From Actinomycetes bacterium (GTDB lineage Bacteria; Actinomycetota; Acidimicrobiia; Acidimicrobiales; Microtrichaceae): a stretch of 8,137 nucleotides of DNA. The DNA lies in contig JAFAFN010000246.1 of the NCBI GenBank assembly GCA_023423475.1, forward strand, positions 1 to 8,137. Direction: 5' to 3'. Below the pieces are notes generated by a model that ran no database searches, was not told where the DNA came from, and saw only the letters and a list, made by a program, of their open reading frames with translations. How positions within the stretch are numbered: position 1 is the first letter of the stretch; every line of letters begins with the position of its first letter. This document shows, in pieces, positions 1 to 5,948 of the stretch. Both the position numbers and the translations under genes were made by a program.

Positions 1-117
1 ATGATCGAGTGCTCGCTCGGTCACGCCGCCCGCAGCTGCACCTACCTGGACCTCGACATACCAGGACGAGAGCAGCTCGGACTGGTGCACGATCCGAGCC
101 GACCGGTGCGTCGTTGA
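1..117 (+). CDS. 3' end of an unrecognised gene (partial)
   Basis: An open frame from the left edge encodes 38 residues ending in ...VHDPSRPVRR and stops at TGA 115-117. The window begins with ATG, but this is probably an internal codon because no upstream sequence is visible to judge a start. The stretch 'SCTYLDLDIPGREQLG' reads like folded protein, and codon third positions are G/C-rich as in the neighbours. I do not recognise the family. A C-terminal tail of a GntR-type regulator (end of a UTRA domain) crossed my mind, but the resemblance is too weak to use. It lies 99 nt upstream of the solute-binding protein on the same strand, so it may be the preceding gene of a sugar-uptake locus (inference). 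Confidence 0.5.
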   Translation: MIECSLGHAARSCTYLDLDIPGREQLGLVHDPSRPVRR

Positions 118-126
118 CATCTGTCA
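115..126. promoter_or_regulatory. 12-bp inverted repeat, candidate operator
   Basis: TGACA-TC-TGTCA is a perfect 5-2-5 inverted repeat that overlaps the stop codon of the upstream partial gene. It shares sequence with a direct repeat: ATCTGTC(A/G)CCG occurs at 119-129 and again at 133-143, exactly 14 bp apart. It lies about 90 bp upstream of the solute-binding protein start, a reasonable place for a regulator site. No convincing -35/-10 pair is visible around it (CAAAAT at 173-178 is only a weak -10 candidate). The regulator is unknown. Confidence 0.35.
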
Positions 127-197
127 CCGGAAATCTGTCGCCGCGAACCACCGCTTCTGGGCTTCGACCCGGCAAAATGTCGGGGATTCTCTGGGGC

Positions 198-206
198 GAG
201 AAGAGG
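198..206 (+). promoter_or_regulatory. Ribosome binding site that decides the start of the first solute-binding protein
   Basis: GAGAAGAGG ends 10 nt before ATG 217 but only 1 nt before the possible GTG start at 208. The spacing favours ATG 217, which removes three residues from the longest reading frame. Confidence 0.6.
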
Positions 207-216
207 TGTGATCCCG

Positions 217-1704
217 ATGGAGACCCATGTTCCGGTGCCGGTGCGCCCGAGGCATCGTGTGAGGACGGCGGTCGTCGTCGTGGCGTTCGGCTCGCTCCTG
301 GCCGCCGGATGCAGCGGTTCGAGCGACGGCGACGCAAGCGGAGGGGCAGGGGCGGAGCTGGCCGCCTGTCCGATCGATGCGCTGCCGGCCGACGGCGACG
401 AGCCCGCCGACATCACCGTCTGGCATCCGTACAGCGGACTGACCATGCAGGCGTTCGAGGGCATCGTCGACGACTACAACGCGTCGCAGTCGTCGGTGCG
501 CGTCGCTGCCGAGGGACAGGGCACCTCGGCCGAGCTGCACAAGAAGTTCCAGGAGACGATCGGTGACGACGCGTCCATGCCCGAGGCGATCTTCAGCGAG
601 GACGTGAACCTCCAGTTCCTCGCGGACTCCGACACGGTGGTTCCTGCGACGTCGTGCATCGAGGCCGACCCGGACGCCGGTGGCTTCTACGAGCAGGTCT
701 TCCAGCCGGTGCGCAGCGCGTACTCCCTCGACGACGTCCTGTTGCCCTCGGCGTTCGGTCTGGCGACGATGATGGTCTACGCCAACGACGCGCACCTCCG
801 CGCCGCGGGGATCGGGACCGGAGAGATGCCCGAGACGCTCGACGAGCTGCGGTCGATGGCCGAGCAGGTGCGCGACGCCGACATCGACGGTGTCGCCGAA
901 CCGGTGGTGCTCAAGATGGACCCGTGGGTGCTCGAGACCCTGCTCACCGGTGCGGACCACCTGATGGTGAACGAGCAGAACGGCCGCGCCGGGCTCGCCA
1001 CGGAGTCCGAGCTCGACGACGACGCCGCACGCGGCGTGATGCAGTGGATCTCGTCGATGATCGAGGACGGTCTGCTGAAGCCCGTGCCCTACGGCGAGTC
1101 CATCGACGACTTCCTCGCGATCGCGGGTGGCACGTCGACCTTCACCATCTCCGGCTCCGGCTCGATCACCCCCGTCGCCGAGGTTATGGGAGGCGGTGAC
1201 CCGGGAGGAGAGAGCGGCGACGACGCCGCGAAGGAGGCGCTCGCCAGGATCGATCTGCGAGCAGGGCTCGTGCCCGGCATCACCGAGGCCGGTCGCTCCA
1301 ACGTCGCGGGCACCGCGGGCTACGTGCTGCAGGCCAGCGACGCCCAGATCGCGGCGACCTGGGACTTCATGAAGTACTTCAACGAGCTGCCCCAGCAGGT
1401 CCGGTGGTCGCTCGAGGGGTCGTACCTGCCGCTGACGACGGCCGCGCTCGAATCACCCGAGATCCGCGCCGCGGCGGACACGACGCTGTCGGGCAAGTGG
1501 CTCGCCCTCGTCGCCACCGGCATCTCGAACCTCGACGCCAACTTCCCCGGCCCGTCGATCGGGCCATACGCCGAGTACCGCAACGACGTGCTCCGCATGA
1601 TGGACGGGATCGCGTCGGGTGACGATGTCGAGCCGTCGCTGACCGCGGCGTCCGAAGGCATCACCGAGGCGTTGCAGGCCTACCGCGACGAGGTCGAGGG
1701 CTGA
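217..1704 (+). CDS. ABC transporter substrate-binding lipoprotein, carbohydrate type (family 1, UgpB/MalE-like)
   Basis: This 495-residue exported lipoprotein should capture a substrate outside the membrane and hand it to an ABC permease. The N-terminus has arginines (PRHRVR), a hydrophobic stretch and a lipobox SLLAAGC, with the acylated Cys at residue 32, followed by a Ser/Gly/Asp linker. The mature part starts with 'ITVWHPYSG', continues with 'IVDDYNASQSSVRV', and near the C-terminus has 'GPSIGPYAEYRNDVLRMM' and 'ASEGITEALQAYRDEV'. These are characteristic positions of family 1 sugar/glycerol-phosphate binding proteins such as UgpB. Length is at the upper end of normal for the family. No cognate MalF/MalG permease or ATPase lies in the window, and the downstream ABC genes are of a different class, so the partner genes are probably upstream or elsewhere. 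The substrate cannot be read from sequence. Start ATG 217 is chosen on ribosome-binding-site spacing; GTG 208 is the alternative. Confidence 0.88.
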   Translation: METHVPVPVRPRHRVRTAVVVVAFGSLLAAGCSGSSDGDASGGAGAELAACPIDALPADGDEPADITVWHPYSGLTMQAFEGIVDDYNASQSSVRVAAEGQGTSAELHKKFQETIGDDASMPEAIFSEDVNLQFLADSDTVVPATSCIEADPDAGGFYEQVFQPVRSAYSLDDVLLPSAFGLATMMVYANDAHLRAAGIGTGEMPETLDELRSMAEQVRDADIDGVAEPVVLKMDPWVLETLLTGADHLMVNEQNGRAGLATESELDDDAARGVMQWISSMIEDGLLKPVPYGESIDDFLAIAGGTSTFTISGSGSITPVAEVMGGGDPGGESGDDAAKEALARIDLRAGLVPGITEAGRSNVAGTAGYVLQASDAQIAATWDFMKYFNELPQQVRWSLEGSYLPLTTAALESPEIRAAADTTLSGKWLALVATGISNLDANFPGPSIGPYAEYRNDVLRMMDGIASGDDVEPSLTAASEGITEALQAYRDEVEG

Positions 1705-1734
1705 GGGCTCCCGCCCGAGCGACGCGGCTCAGCC
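1699..1734. terminator. Inverted repeat spanning both convergent stop codons, possible bidirectional terminator
   Basis: GGCTGAG (1699-1705) and CTCAGCC (1728-1734) are perfect reverse complements. The 22-nt loop contains a smaller stem, GCTC (1707-1710) with GAGC (1717-1720). The stop codons of the solute-binding protein (TGA 1702-1704) and of the minus-strand hydrolase (TCA 1729-1731 on the + strand) both sit inside the outer stem, and only 24 nt separate the genes. No T-tract follows on either side, so this is not a classic intrinsic terminator. Because both genes end in Gly-stop (GGC TGA), part of the symmetry could be coincidence. Confidence 0.35.
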
Positions 1735-2943
1735 GGCACCGAGGGTGTCGTCGAGCCAATCGAGGATCACGCGGTTCGCGAGCGAGCGGTTGAGCATCTC
1801 GCAGTGCATGTTCGCCCCCTGCGCAGCGGTGAAGTGCACGTGGGTCGTCGCGCAGCGGAGCGCGTCGACGAGGCGCTGGGTGTCGGTCGAGGCGCGGTCG
1901 TCCTCGGCCGAGGTCACGAACGTCGGGCAGGTGATCCGGGCGACCATCTCGTCGTCGAGGGTCCATCGCAGCAGCTCGGTGACCAGGGCCTGCAGGTCGG
2001 GGGCGTCGTTGGTCCAACTGGCCCGGCTGAACATGGACCAGTTGAGCGCCCGGTTGCTCCGGATCACGTCGGTCGCCCCGGCGGCGAAGTCGGCGTCGAG
2101 CTCGGGGAGTCGTGCTTCCTGTTCCGGGGTGAGGCCCATCATCTTGAGCCCGTCGACGAGCTTCCCTCCGATCGACCACTGGCCCGGATCCGCGACGATC
2201 GCGGCCAACCGCGGTTCGTGCGCTGCCACCCTCGGCGCCATGTAGCCACCCATGCTCCAGGGCCAGTAGACGATGCGCTGCGCATCGGCGAGCGGGAGCG
2301 CGATCGCCGCGTCCACGACGGGGCTGACGACGTGCTCCCAGTCGTGGCGCAGCGCCAGGCCCTCGTCGACCAGCAGTCGGCCCTGACCCGGGCCGTCGTG
2401 CAGCAGCACGTGGTAGCCGCGTCGCAACGCCGCGACCCCCATGCCCAGGTGGTTCTCGACCATCGTCGAGTCCCAACCGCCCCCGATCAGCAGCGTGGGA
2501 CGGACCTCGTCGGGGGCGACGGGTGTACGGATGAACCAGCCGGGGATGTGTGTGCCCTCGTAGGGGATCTCGAGCTGCTCGGCCGGTGCGTCGCCGAGCT
2601 CGAGCCCCTTGGCGAAGACCTGCATCTGGAGGTGGAACGCATCGACGAGCCGCGGGTCGACCGGGGACCCGAACAGCGGGTGGTAGGCCACGCCGAGGAA
2701 CGCGGCGGCGCGCAGGTAGCCCTCGTGCGCGCTGGCCCGGTGTCCCGAGGTCGCGGCGGCGTCCGCCGCCGTGATGAGCTCGTTCGCGTACCCGGACAGG
2801 ACCTCGAAGAACGAGTCGTCGTCGCCCTCGGTGACCTGGGACGCGAGGAAGGCGATCTCTCCGACGTCACCTCCACCGTACGGCGCGAACCCCAGCAGCC
2901 AGCTGCTGAACTCGTCGTGCAACGGGTCGGTGAAGTAGCTCAT
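1729..2943 (-). CDS. Alpha/beta hydrolase, 2,6-dihydropseudooxynicotine hydrolase / DUF1100-like
   Basis: The 404-residue cytoplasmic protein has no signal peptide. An N-terminal helical segment of about 130 residues precedes an alpha/beta-hydrolase core, as in the family containing 2,6-dihydropseudooxynicotine hydrolase. The strand-loop 'LLIGGGWDS' (151-159) fits the oxyanion region, and 'HDGPGQGRL' (182-190) follows. The nucleophile elbow is 'PWSMGG' with Ser230. The likely acid lies in 'SAEDD' (Asp348 or Asp349), and the catalytic His380 in 'GANMHCE', before 'ILDWLDDTLG'. The elbow has Pro where Gly is usual two positions before Ser. Homologues cleave C-C, ester or amide bonds in small molecules; the substrate here is unknown. 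The start is firm: GGAGG lies just upstream of ATG (complement of 2941-2943). A longer upstream reading frame exists but runs through the divergent promoter and the ABC ATPase. It faces away from the ABC operon and shares its promoter region, so co-regulation is plausible. Confidence 0.85.
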   Translation of the reverse strand: MSYFTDPLHDEFSSWLLGFAPYGGGDVGEIAFLASQVTEGDDDSFFEVLSGYANELITAADAAATSGHRASAHEGYLRAAAFLGVAYHPLFGSPVDPRLVDAFHLQMQVFAKGLELGDAPAEQLEIPYEGTHIPGWFIRTPVAPDEVRPTLLIGGGWDSTMVENHLGMGVAALRRGYHVLLHDGPGQGRLLVDEGLALRHDWEHVVSPVVDAAIALPLADAQRIVYWPWSMGGYMAPRVAAHEPRLAAIVADPGQWSIGGKLVDGLKMMGLTPEQEARLPELDADFAAGATDVIRSNRALNWSMFSRASWTNDAPDLQALVTELLRWTLDDEMVARITCPTFVTSAEDDRASTDTQRLVDALRCATTHVHFTAAQGANMHCEMLNRSLANRVILDWLDDTLGAG

Positions 2944-3095
2944 GGATCGTCCCTCCGAAGTGTGTGGGCATGATCCTGCCACCTGTGTGACCTGCCCCGC
3001 GGACGGCGCGTTCTGCGGTGCCGACGGCCCGACGGTGTCCCTCTGACCCTCTGTGTGTAACAGGGACGAGAAGACACCCGCCCGGTCGTGAAGAG

Positions 3096-3107
3096 GGTGT
3101 GAACACC
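3096..3107. promoter_or_regulatory. 12-bp inverted repeat GGTGT-GA-ACACC, candidate operator
   Basis: A perfect 5-2-5 inverted repeat lies about 25 bp upstream of the -10 element of the ABC operon, roughly at -49 to -38 relative to a start at 3145. That position suits an activator or repressor touching the -35 region. It has the same 5-2-5 geometry as the repeat at 115-126 but a different sequence, so the same regulator is not implied. Confidence 0.35.
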
Positions 3108-3131
3108 GGCGATTTCGCTGGAATCGACCCT

Positions 3132-3137
3132 TACTGT
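3132..3137 (+). promoter_or_regulatory. -10 element (TACTGT) placed for a leaderless mRNA
   Basis: TACTGT fits the actinobacterial TAnnnT -10 pattern, and only seven C residues separate it from ATG 3145. Transcription normally starts about 7 nt after the -10, so the mRNA would begin at or next to the A of the start codon. In agreement, the bases before ATG are pyrimidine-rich and hold no Shine-Dalgarno sequence. No clear -35 hexamer is visible around 3109-3115. Confidence 0.5.
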
Positions 3138-3144
3138 CCCCCCC

Positions 3145-3885
3145 ATGCCCGACGCACCACGTCCCCTCGTGGCCTTCCACGAGGTGGGACGTTCCTTCGG
3201 TCAGGTCGAAGCCCTGGCCCCCTGTGACCTGAGCATCCCCCGCGGCGAGTTCGTGTCGATCATCGGCCCGTCCGGCTGCGGGAAGTCGACGTTGCTGCGA
3301 CTCGCCTCCGGGCTCGACACCGCCTCGACCGGTTCGATCGAGTTCGCGACCGACAGCATCGGGTACGTCTTCCAGGACGCGACCCTCATGCCGTGGCGGA
3401 CGGTGCGAGCCAACGTCGGTCTGCTGGCCGAGCTGCACGGCCGTCCGAAGCACGTCGTCGCAGCGGCGGTCGACGAGGCCCTCGAGACCGTGGGCCTGAC
3501 CGACTTCGCCGACCACCTGCCCCACCAGCTCTCCGGCGGTATGAAGATGCGGACGTCGCTGGCACGGTCCCTCGTGCTCGACCCGGAGATCTTCCTGTTC
3601 GACGAGCCCTTCGGAGCACTCGACGAGTTCACCCGGGCCCGACTGAACCTCGTGCTGCAGGACCTGTTCCTCGAGCACCACTTCGCGGGGCTGTTCGTCA
3701 CCCACTCGGTCGAGGAGGCGGTGTTCCTCGCGAACCGGGTCGTCATCATGTCGGCCCGACCGGGACGCATCGTCGAAGAAGTCGAGATCCCCTTCGAGTT
3801 CCCACGCTCGCTCGACCTGCGCTACGAGCCCGAGTTCGCCGCCTGCGCAGGCCACGTCGCCAAGTCGCTGGAGGCGGCATCGTGA
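3145..3885 (+). CDS. ABC transporter ATP-binding protein, nitrate/sulfonate/taurine/HMP type
   Basis: This 246-residue cytoplasmic ATPase powers the importer encoded by the next two genes. All nucleotide-binding motifs are intact: Walker A GPSGCGKST (41-49), Q-loop 'YVFQD' (Gln77) followed by 'LMPWRTV', signature LSGGM (129-133), Walker B 'IFLFDEP' (149-155) with Glu154, D-loop 'GALD', and the switch His187 in 'VTHSVEEA'. 'MPWRTV' and 'FGALDEFTR' are typical of the SsuB/TauB/NrtD/ThiZ group. The signature continues KMRTSLARSL rather than the commoner RQRVAIARAL, a sub-family variation that does not touch catalytic residues. It is the first gene of the + strand run, preceded by a probable leaderless promoter, and it overlaps the permease gene by 4 nt. 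The exact substrate class (nitrate, sulfonate, taurine or pyrimidine) cannot be set from the ATPase alone. Confidence 0.93.
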   Translation: MPDAPRPLVAFHEVGRSFGQVEALAPCDLSIPRGEFVSIIGPSGCGKSTLLRLASGLDTASTGSIEFATDSIGYVFQDATLMPWRTVRANVGLLAELHGRPKHVVAAAVDEALETVGLTDFADHLPHQLSGGMKMRTSLARSLVLDPEIFLFDEPFGALDEFTRARLNLVLQDLFLEHHFAGLFVTHSVEEAVFLANRVVIMSARPGRIVEEVEIPFEFPRSLDLRYEPEFAACAGHVAKSLEAAS

Positions 3886-4679
3886 CCAGGATCCGCAAGT
3901 TCCTGCGCACGGTGGTGCCGCCCACGATCTTCTTCCTGCTCGTGATCGCCGGCTGGTACGTCGTCAGCCTCTTCGTGCTCGACGAGGCGTCGAAGTTCCT
4001 GCTGCCTCCGCCCCACGAGGTCGTCAGCGAATCGATCTTCCAGGAGAAGGTCCGCAACGACATGCTCTCGGCGCTGTGGGTGACCGCCAAGGTCGCGATC
4101 ATCGGACTGCTGGTGGCGATCGTCATCGGCAGCGTGCTCGCGGTGATCATGTCCCGGGCGAAGTGGCTCGAGCGGTCGTTCTACCCCTGGGTGATCCTCC
4201 TGCAGACGGTGCCGATCCTGGCGATCGTGCCGGTCATCGGCTTCTGGTTCGGCTTCGACCTGTTCGCCCGGGTCGTCGTGGTCGTGATCATCTGCCTGTT
4301 CCCGCTGATCATCAATCCGCTGCACGGGCTCCAGAACGTCGACCCCGGACTGCACGACCTGTTCACGCTGTCCAAGGCCAGCGGGCTGACCCGACTCACG
4401 AAGCTGCAGATCCCCTCGGCGTTGCCGGACGTGTTCATCGGGCTGCAGAGCGCCGCCGGACTGGCCATCGTCGGCGCGACCGTCGGTGACTACTTCTTCG
4501 GCCGGGGCCAGATCGGCCTCGGGATGCTGCTGTCCCGCTACAGCTCCCGCCTGCAGTCCGCCGAGATGCTCGCCACGGTCTTCGTGGCCTGTCTGCTCGG
4601 CGTGATCGCCTTCCTGCTCTTCGGCGCCCTCGGGCGTCGGATCGTCGGCGCCTGGTCCCCTGCATGGGGCGCGCGCTGA
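3882..4679 (+). CDS. ABC transporter permease, NitT/TauT/ThiX type (BPD_transp_1)
   Basis: This 265-residue integral membrane protein should form the translocation channel, probably as a homodimer because only one permease gene is present. About six hydrophobic segments are visible (near 13-33, 66-90, 101-121, 127-146, 184-203, 229-251). 'FLLPPPHEVV' (39-48) is a typical N-terminal mark of this permease class. The cytoplasmic EAA loop lies around 157-186 ('LSKASGLTRLTKLQIPSALP', with the invariant Gly168) and docks onto the ATPase. The start is GTG 3882 within a GTGA overlap with the ATPase stop, with GGAGG at 3870-3874, 7 nt upstream. The open frame extends far upstream, but that part is the shadow of the ATPase gene. 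Overlap implies translational coupling. Confidence 0.92.
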   Translation: MTRIRKFLRTVVPPTIFFLLVIAGWYVVSLFVLDEASKFLLPPPHEVVSESIFQEKVRNDMLSALWVTAKVAIIGLLVAIVIGSVLAVIMSRAKWLERSFYPWVILLQTVPILAIVPVIGFWFGFDLFARVVVVVIICLFPLIINPLHGLQNVDPGLHDLFTLSKASGLTRLTKLQIPSALPDVFIGLQSAAGLAIVGATVGDYFFGRGQIGLGMLLSRYSSRLQSAEMLATVFVACLLGVIAFLLFGALGRRIVGAWSPAWGAR

Positions 4680-4772
4680 CACCCGTCGGGCCACGACAAC
4701 CACCCACCCACCAACCATCCACCCGCCCCCAACCCCCCAAGCACTTCCACCCTCTCCGAAAGGAACCCGACG
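4680..4772 (+). promoter_or_regulatory. C-rich, G-poor untranslated leader before the binding-protein gene (rut-like)
   Basis: Of the 62 nt at 4696-4757, 39 are C and only 2 are G, a sharp break from the G-rich coding DNA around it. In RNA this would be unstructured and resembles the C-over-G bubbles recognised by Rho. It separates the permease from the binding-protein gene and ends in the ribosome site AAAGGA (4759-4764). It could be a Rho-dependent attenuation point, or simply an open leader that favours high translation of the binding protein. No stem-loop or obvious promoter is visible in it. Confidence 0.4.
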
Positions 4773-5945
4773 ATGAGAACCCGACGATCAGGCATGCGAT
4801 CACGATTCGCGGTGGGTACCGCGGTGCTGCTCGCCGCGGCGACGCTCGCTGCGTGCTCCAGCAGCGGCGACGACGCATCCGACAGCACCTCACCGGCCGC
4901 CACCGGTGACGGCGTCCTCGCGGACGTCTGTCCCGAGACCGTGGTCATCCAGGCGGACTGGGAACCCGAGTCGGAGCACGGCGGCATCTACGAGCTGATC
5001 GGCGACGAGTACGAGATCGACACCGAGGCCAAGTCGGTCTCGGGTCCGCTGCTCGCCGGTGGCGAGGACACCGGGGTCGCGATCGAGATCCGCATCGGCG
5101 GCTCACCCGTCGGCTACCAGTCGGCGCAGTCGCTCATGTACCAGGACCGCGACATCCTGCTCGGCTACGGCCGGACCTCGGAGTACATGATCACCCAGGA
5201 GGACACCCCGGTCACCGCCGTGCTGTCCTCCATGGAGACCAGCCCGTACGCGATCTACTGGGACCCGGCGACGTACCCCGACGCGAAGAAGATCGAGGAC
5301 CTCAAGGGCACCGATGCCACCATCTCGGTCGGCCCGGAGAGCTCGGTGTGGCTCGACTACCTGATCGGCACCGGTCAGGTCGAGGAGTCCCAGCTCGATC
5401 GCAGCGATCAGAACAAGCCGGCGATGTTCGTCAGCGCCGGCGGCAAGCTCGCCGAGGCGGGCTTCATCACCGCCGAGCCGTTCATGTACGAGCACGAGAT
5501 CCCCGAGTGGGGCAAGCCGGTCATCGGTGAGCTCATCGACGACGCCGGCTACCCGGAGTACTTCCAGGCCATCGTCGCCCGCACCGACGACATCGAGGGC
5601 CAGGCGGACTGCCTCAAGGAGCTCGTCCCGATCATGCAGCAGGCCCAGGCCGACTACATCGCCGATCCCGTGAGCACCAACGAGCTCATCGTCGAGCTCG
5701 TCGAGGCCTACGACACCGGCTGGGTGTACTCGATGGAGGGCGCCGAGTTCGCCCACGCGGCCGGCATCGAGAAGGGCATCATGGCCAACGGTGCGGACGG
5801 GACCATGGGTTCCTTCGACACCGAGCGTGTCCAGGAGCTCATCGACATCGTGTCGGAGTACAGCGACACCGACGTCTCCTCGGCCACCCCGGACTCGCTG
5901 GTCACCAACGAGTTCCTCGACACCTCGATCAGCGCGAAGGGCTGA
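4773..5945 (+). CDS. ABC transporter substrate-binding lipoprotein, NMT1/THI5-like
   Basis: This 390-residue lipoprotein is the receptor of the importer encoded just upstream. The signal is clear: Arg-rich start, hydrophobic stretch, and lipobox TLAAC with Cys28, followed by a Ser/Asp linker. The mature domain opens with 'VVIQADWEPESEHGGIYEL' (57-75). Its Asp62-Trp63, His69, Gly71 and Tyr73 fit the DWxPNxxHxGxY pattern of NMT1/THI5/ThiY pyrimidine-binding proteins, but the usual Asn is Ser67/Glu68 here. Further family-like pieces are 'ILLGYGRTSEYM' (128-139), 'IEDLKGTDATISVG' (174-187) and 'GKLAEAGFITAEPF' (224-237). Cys53 and Cys280 are the only cysteines of the mature protein after the lipidated one and could form a disulfide. 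The start ATG 4773 follows AAAGGA at 8 nt. A pyrimidine, another nitrogen heterocycle or an alkylsulfonate are all possible ligands. Confidence 0.88.
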   Translation: MRTRRSGMRSRFAVGTAVLLAAATLAACSSSGDDASDSTSPAATGDGVLADVCPETVVIQADWEPESEHGGIYELIGDEYEIDTEAKSVSGPLLAGGEDTGVAIEIRIGGSPVGYQSAQSLMYQDRDILLGYGRTSEYMITQEDTPVTAVLSSMETSPYAIYWDPATYPDAKKIEDLKGTDATISVGPESSVWLDYLIGTGQVEESQLDRSDQNKPAMFVSAGGKLAEAGFITAEPFMYEHEIPEWGKPVIGELIDDAGYPEYFQAIVARTDDIEGQADCLKELVPIMQQAQADYIADPVSTNELIVELVEAYDTGWVYSMEGAEFAHAAGIEKGIMANGADGTMGSFDTERVQELIDIVSEYSDTDVSSATPDSLVTNEFLDTSISAKG

Positions 5946-5948
5946 CGG

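Larger units (their letters stand above)
2944..3144. promoter_or_regulatory. Divergent intergenic region with repeated TGTGTG motifs
   Basis: This 201-nt gap separates the 5' ends of the hydrolase and the ABC ATPase, so it must hold both promoters. It contains three TGTGTG copies in the same orientation (2961-2966, 2984-2989, 3052-3057), a related GGTGTGAAC at 3096-3104, and the inverted repeat and -10 element listed separately. For the hydrolase I see a good ribosome binding site (GGAGG, complement of about 2951-2956) but no convincing -10/-35. I see no small ORF with its own ribosome site and no TPP-riboswitch-like core. Confidence 0.5.

Noticed and set aside
173..178. CAAAAT as -10 box for the first solute-binding protein
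   Set aside because: Only a partial match, with no acceptable -35 at 16-18 bp upstream.
208..216. GTG 208 as start of the first solute-binding protein
   Set aside because: The purine-rich ribosome site ends 1 nt before it, too close. ATG 217 has normal spacing.
2944..3144. TPP riboswitch ahead of the THI5-like transporter
   Set aside because: No CUGAGA-type core or matching paired segments are visible here or in 4680-4772.
2944..3855. Upstream extension of the minus-strand hydrolase frame to about 708 residues
   Set aside because: The extension runs through the divergent promoter and antisense to the intact ABC ATPase, and its composition is a GC-rich shadow. The real start at 2943 has a strong GGAGG site.
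3393..3881. N-terminal extension of the permease frame upstream of GTG 3882
   Set aside because: The extension is a second frame of the ATPase gene with Arg/Pro-rich nonsense sequence. The GTGA overlap with a GGAGG site gives a normal permease length.
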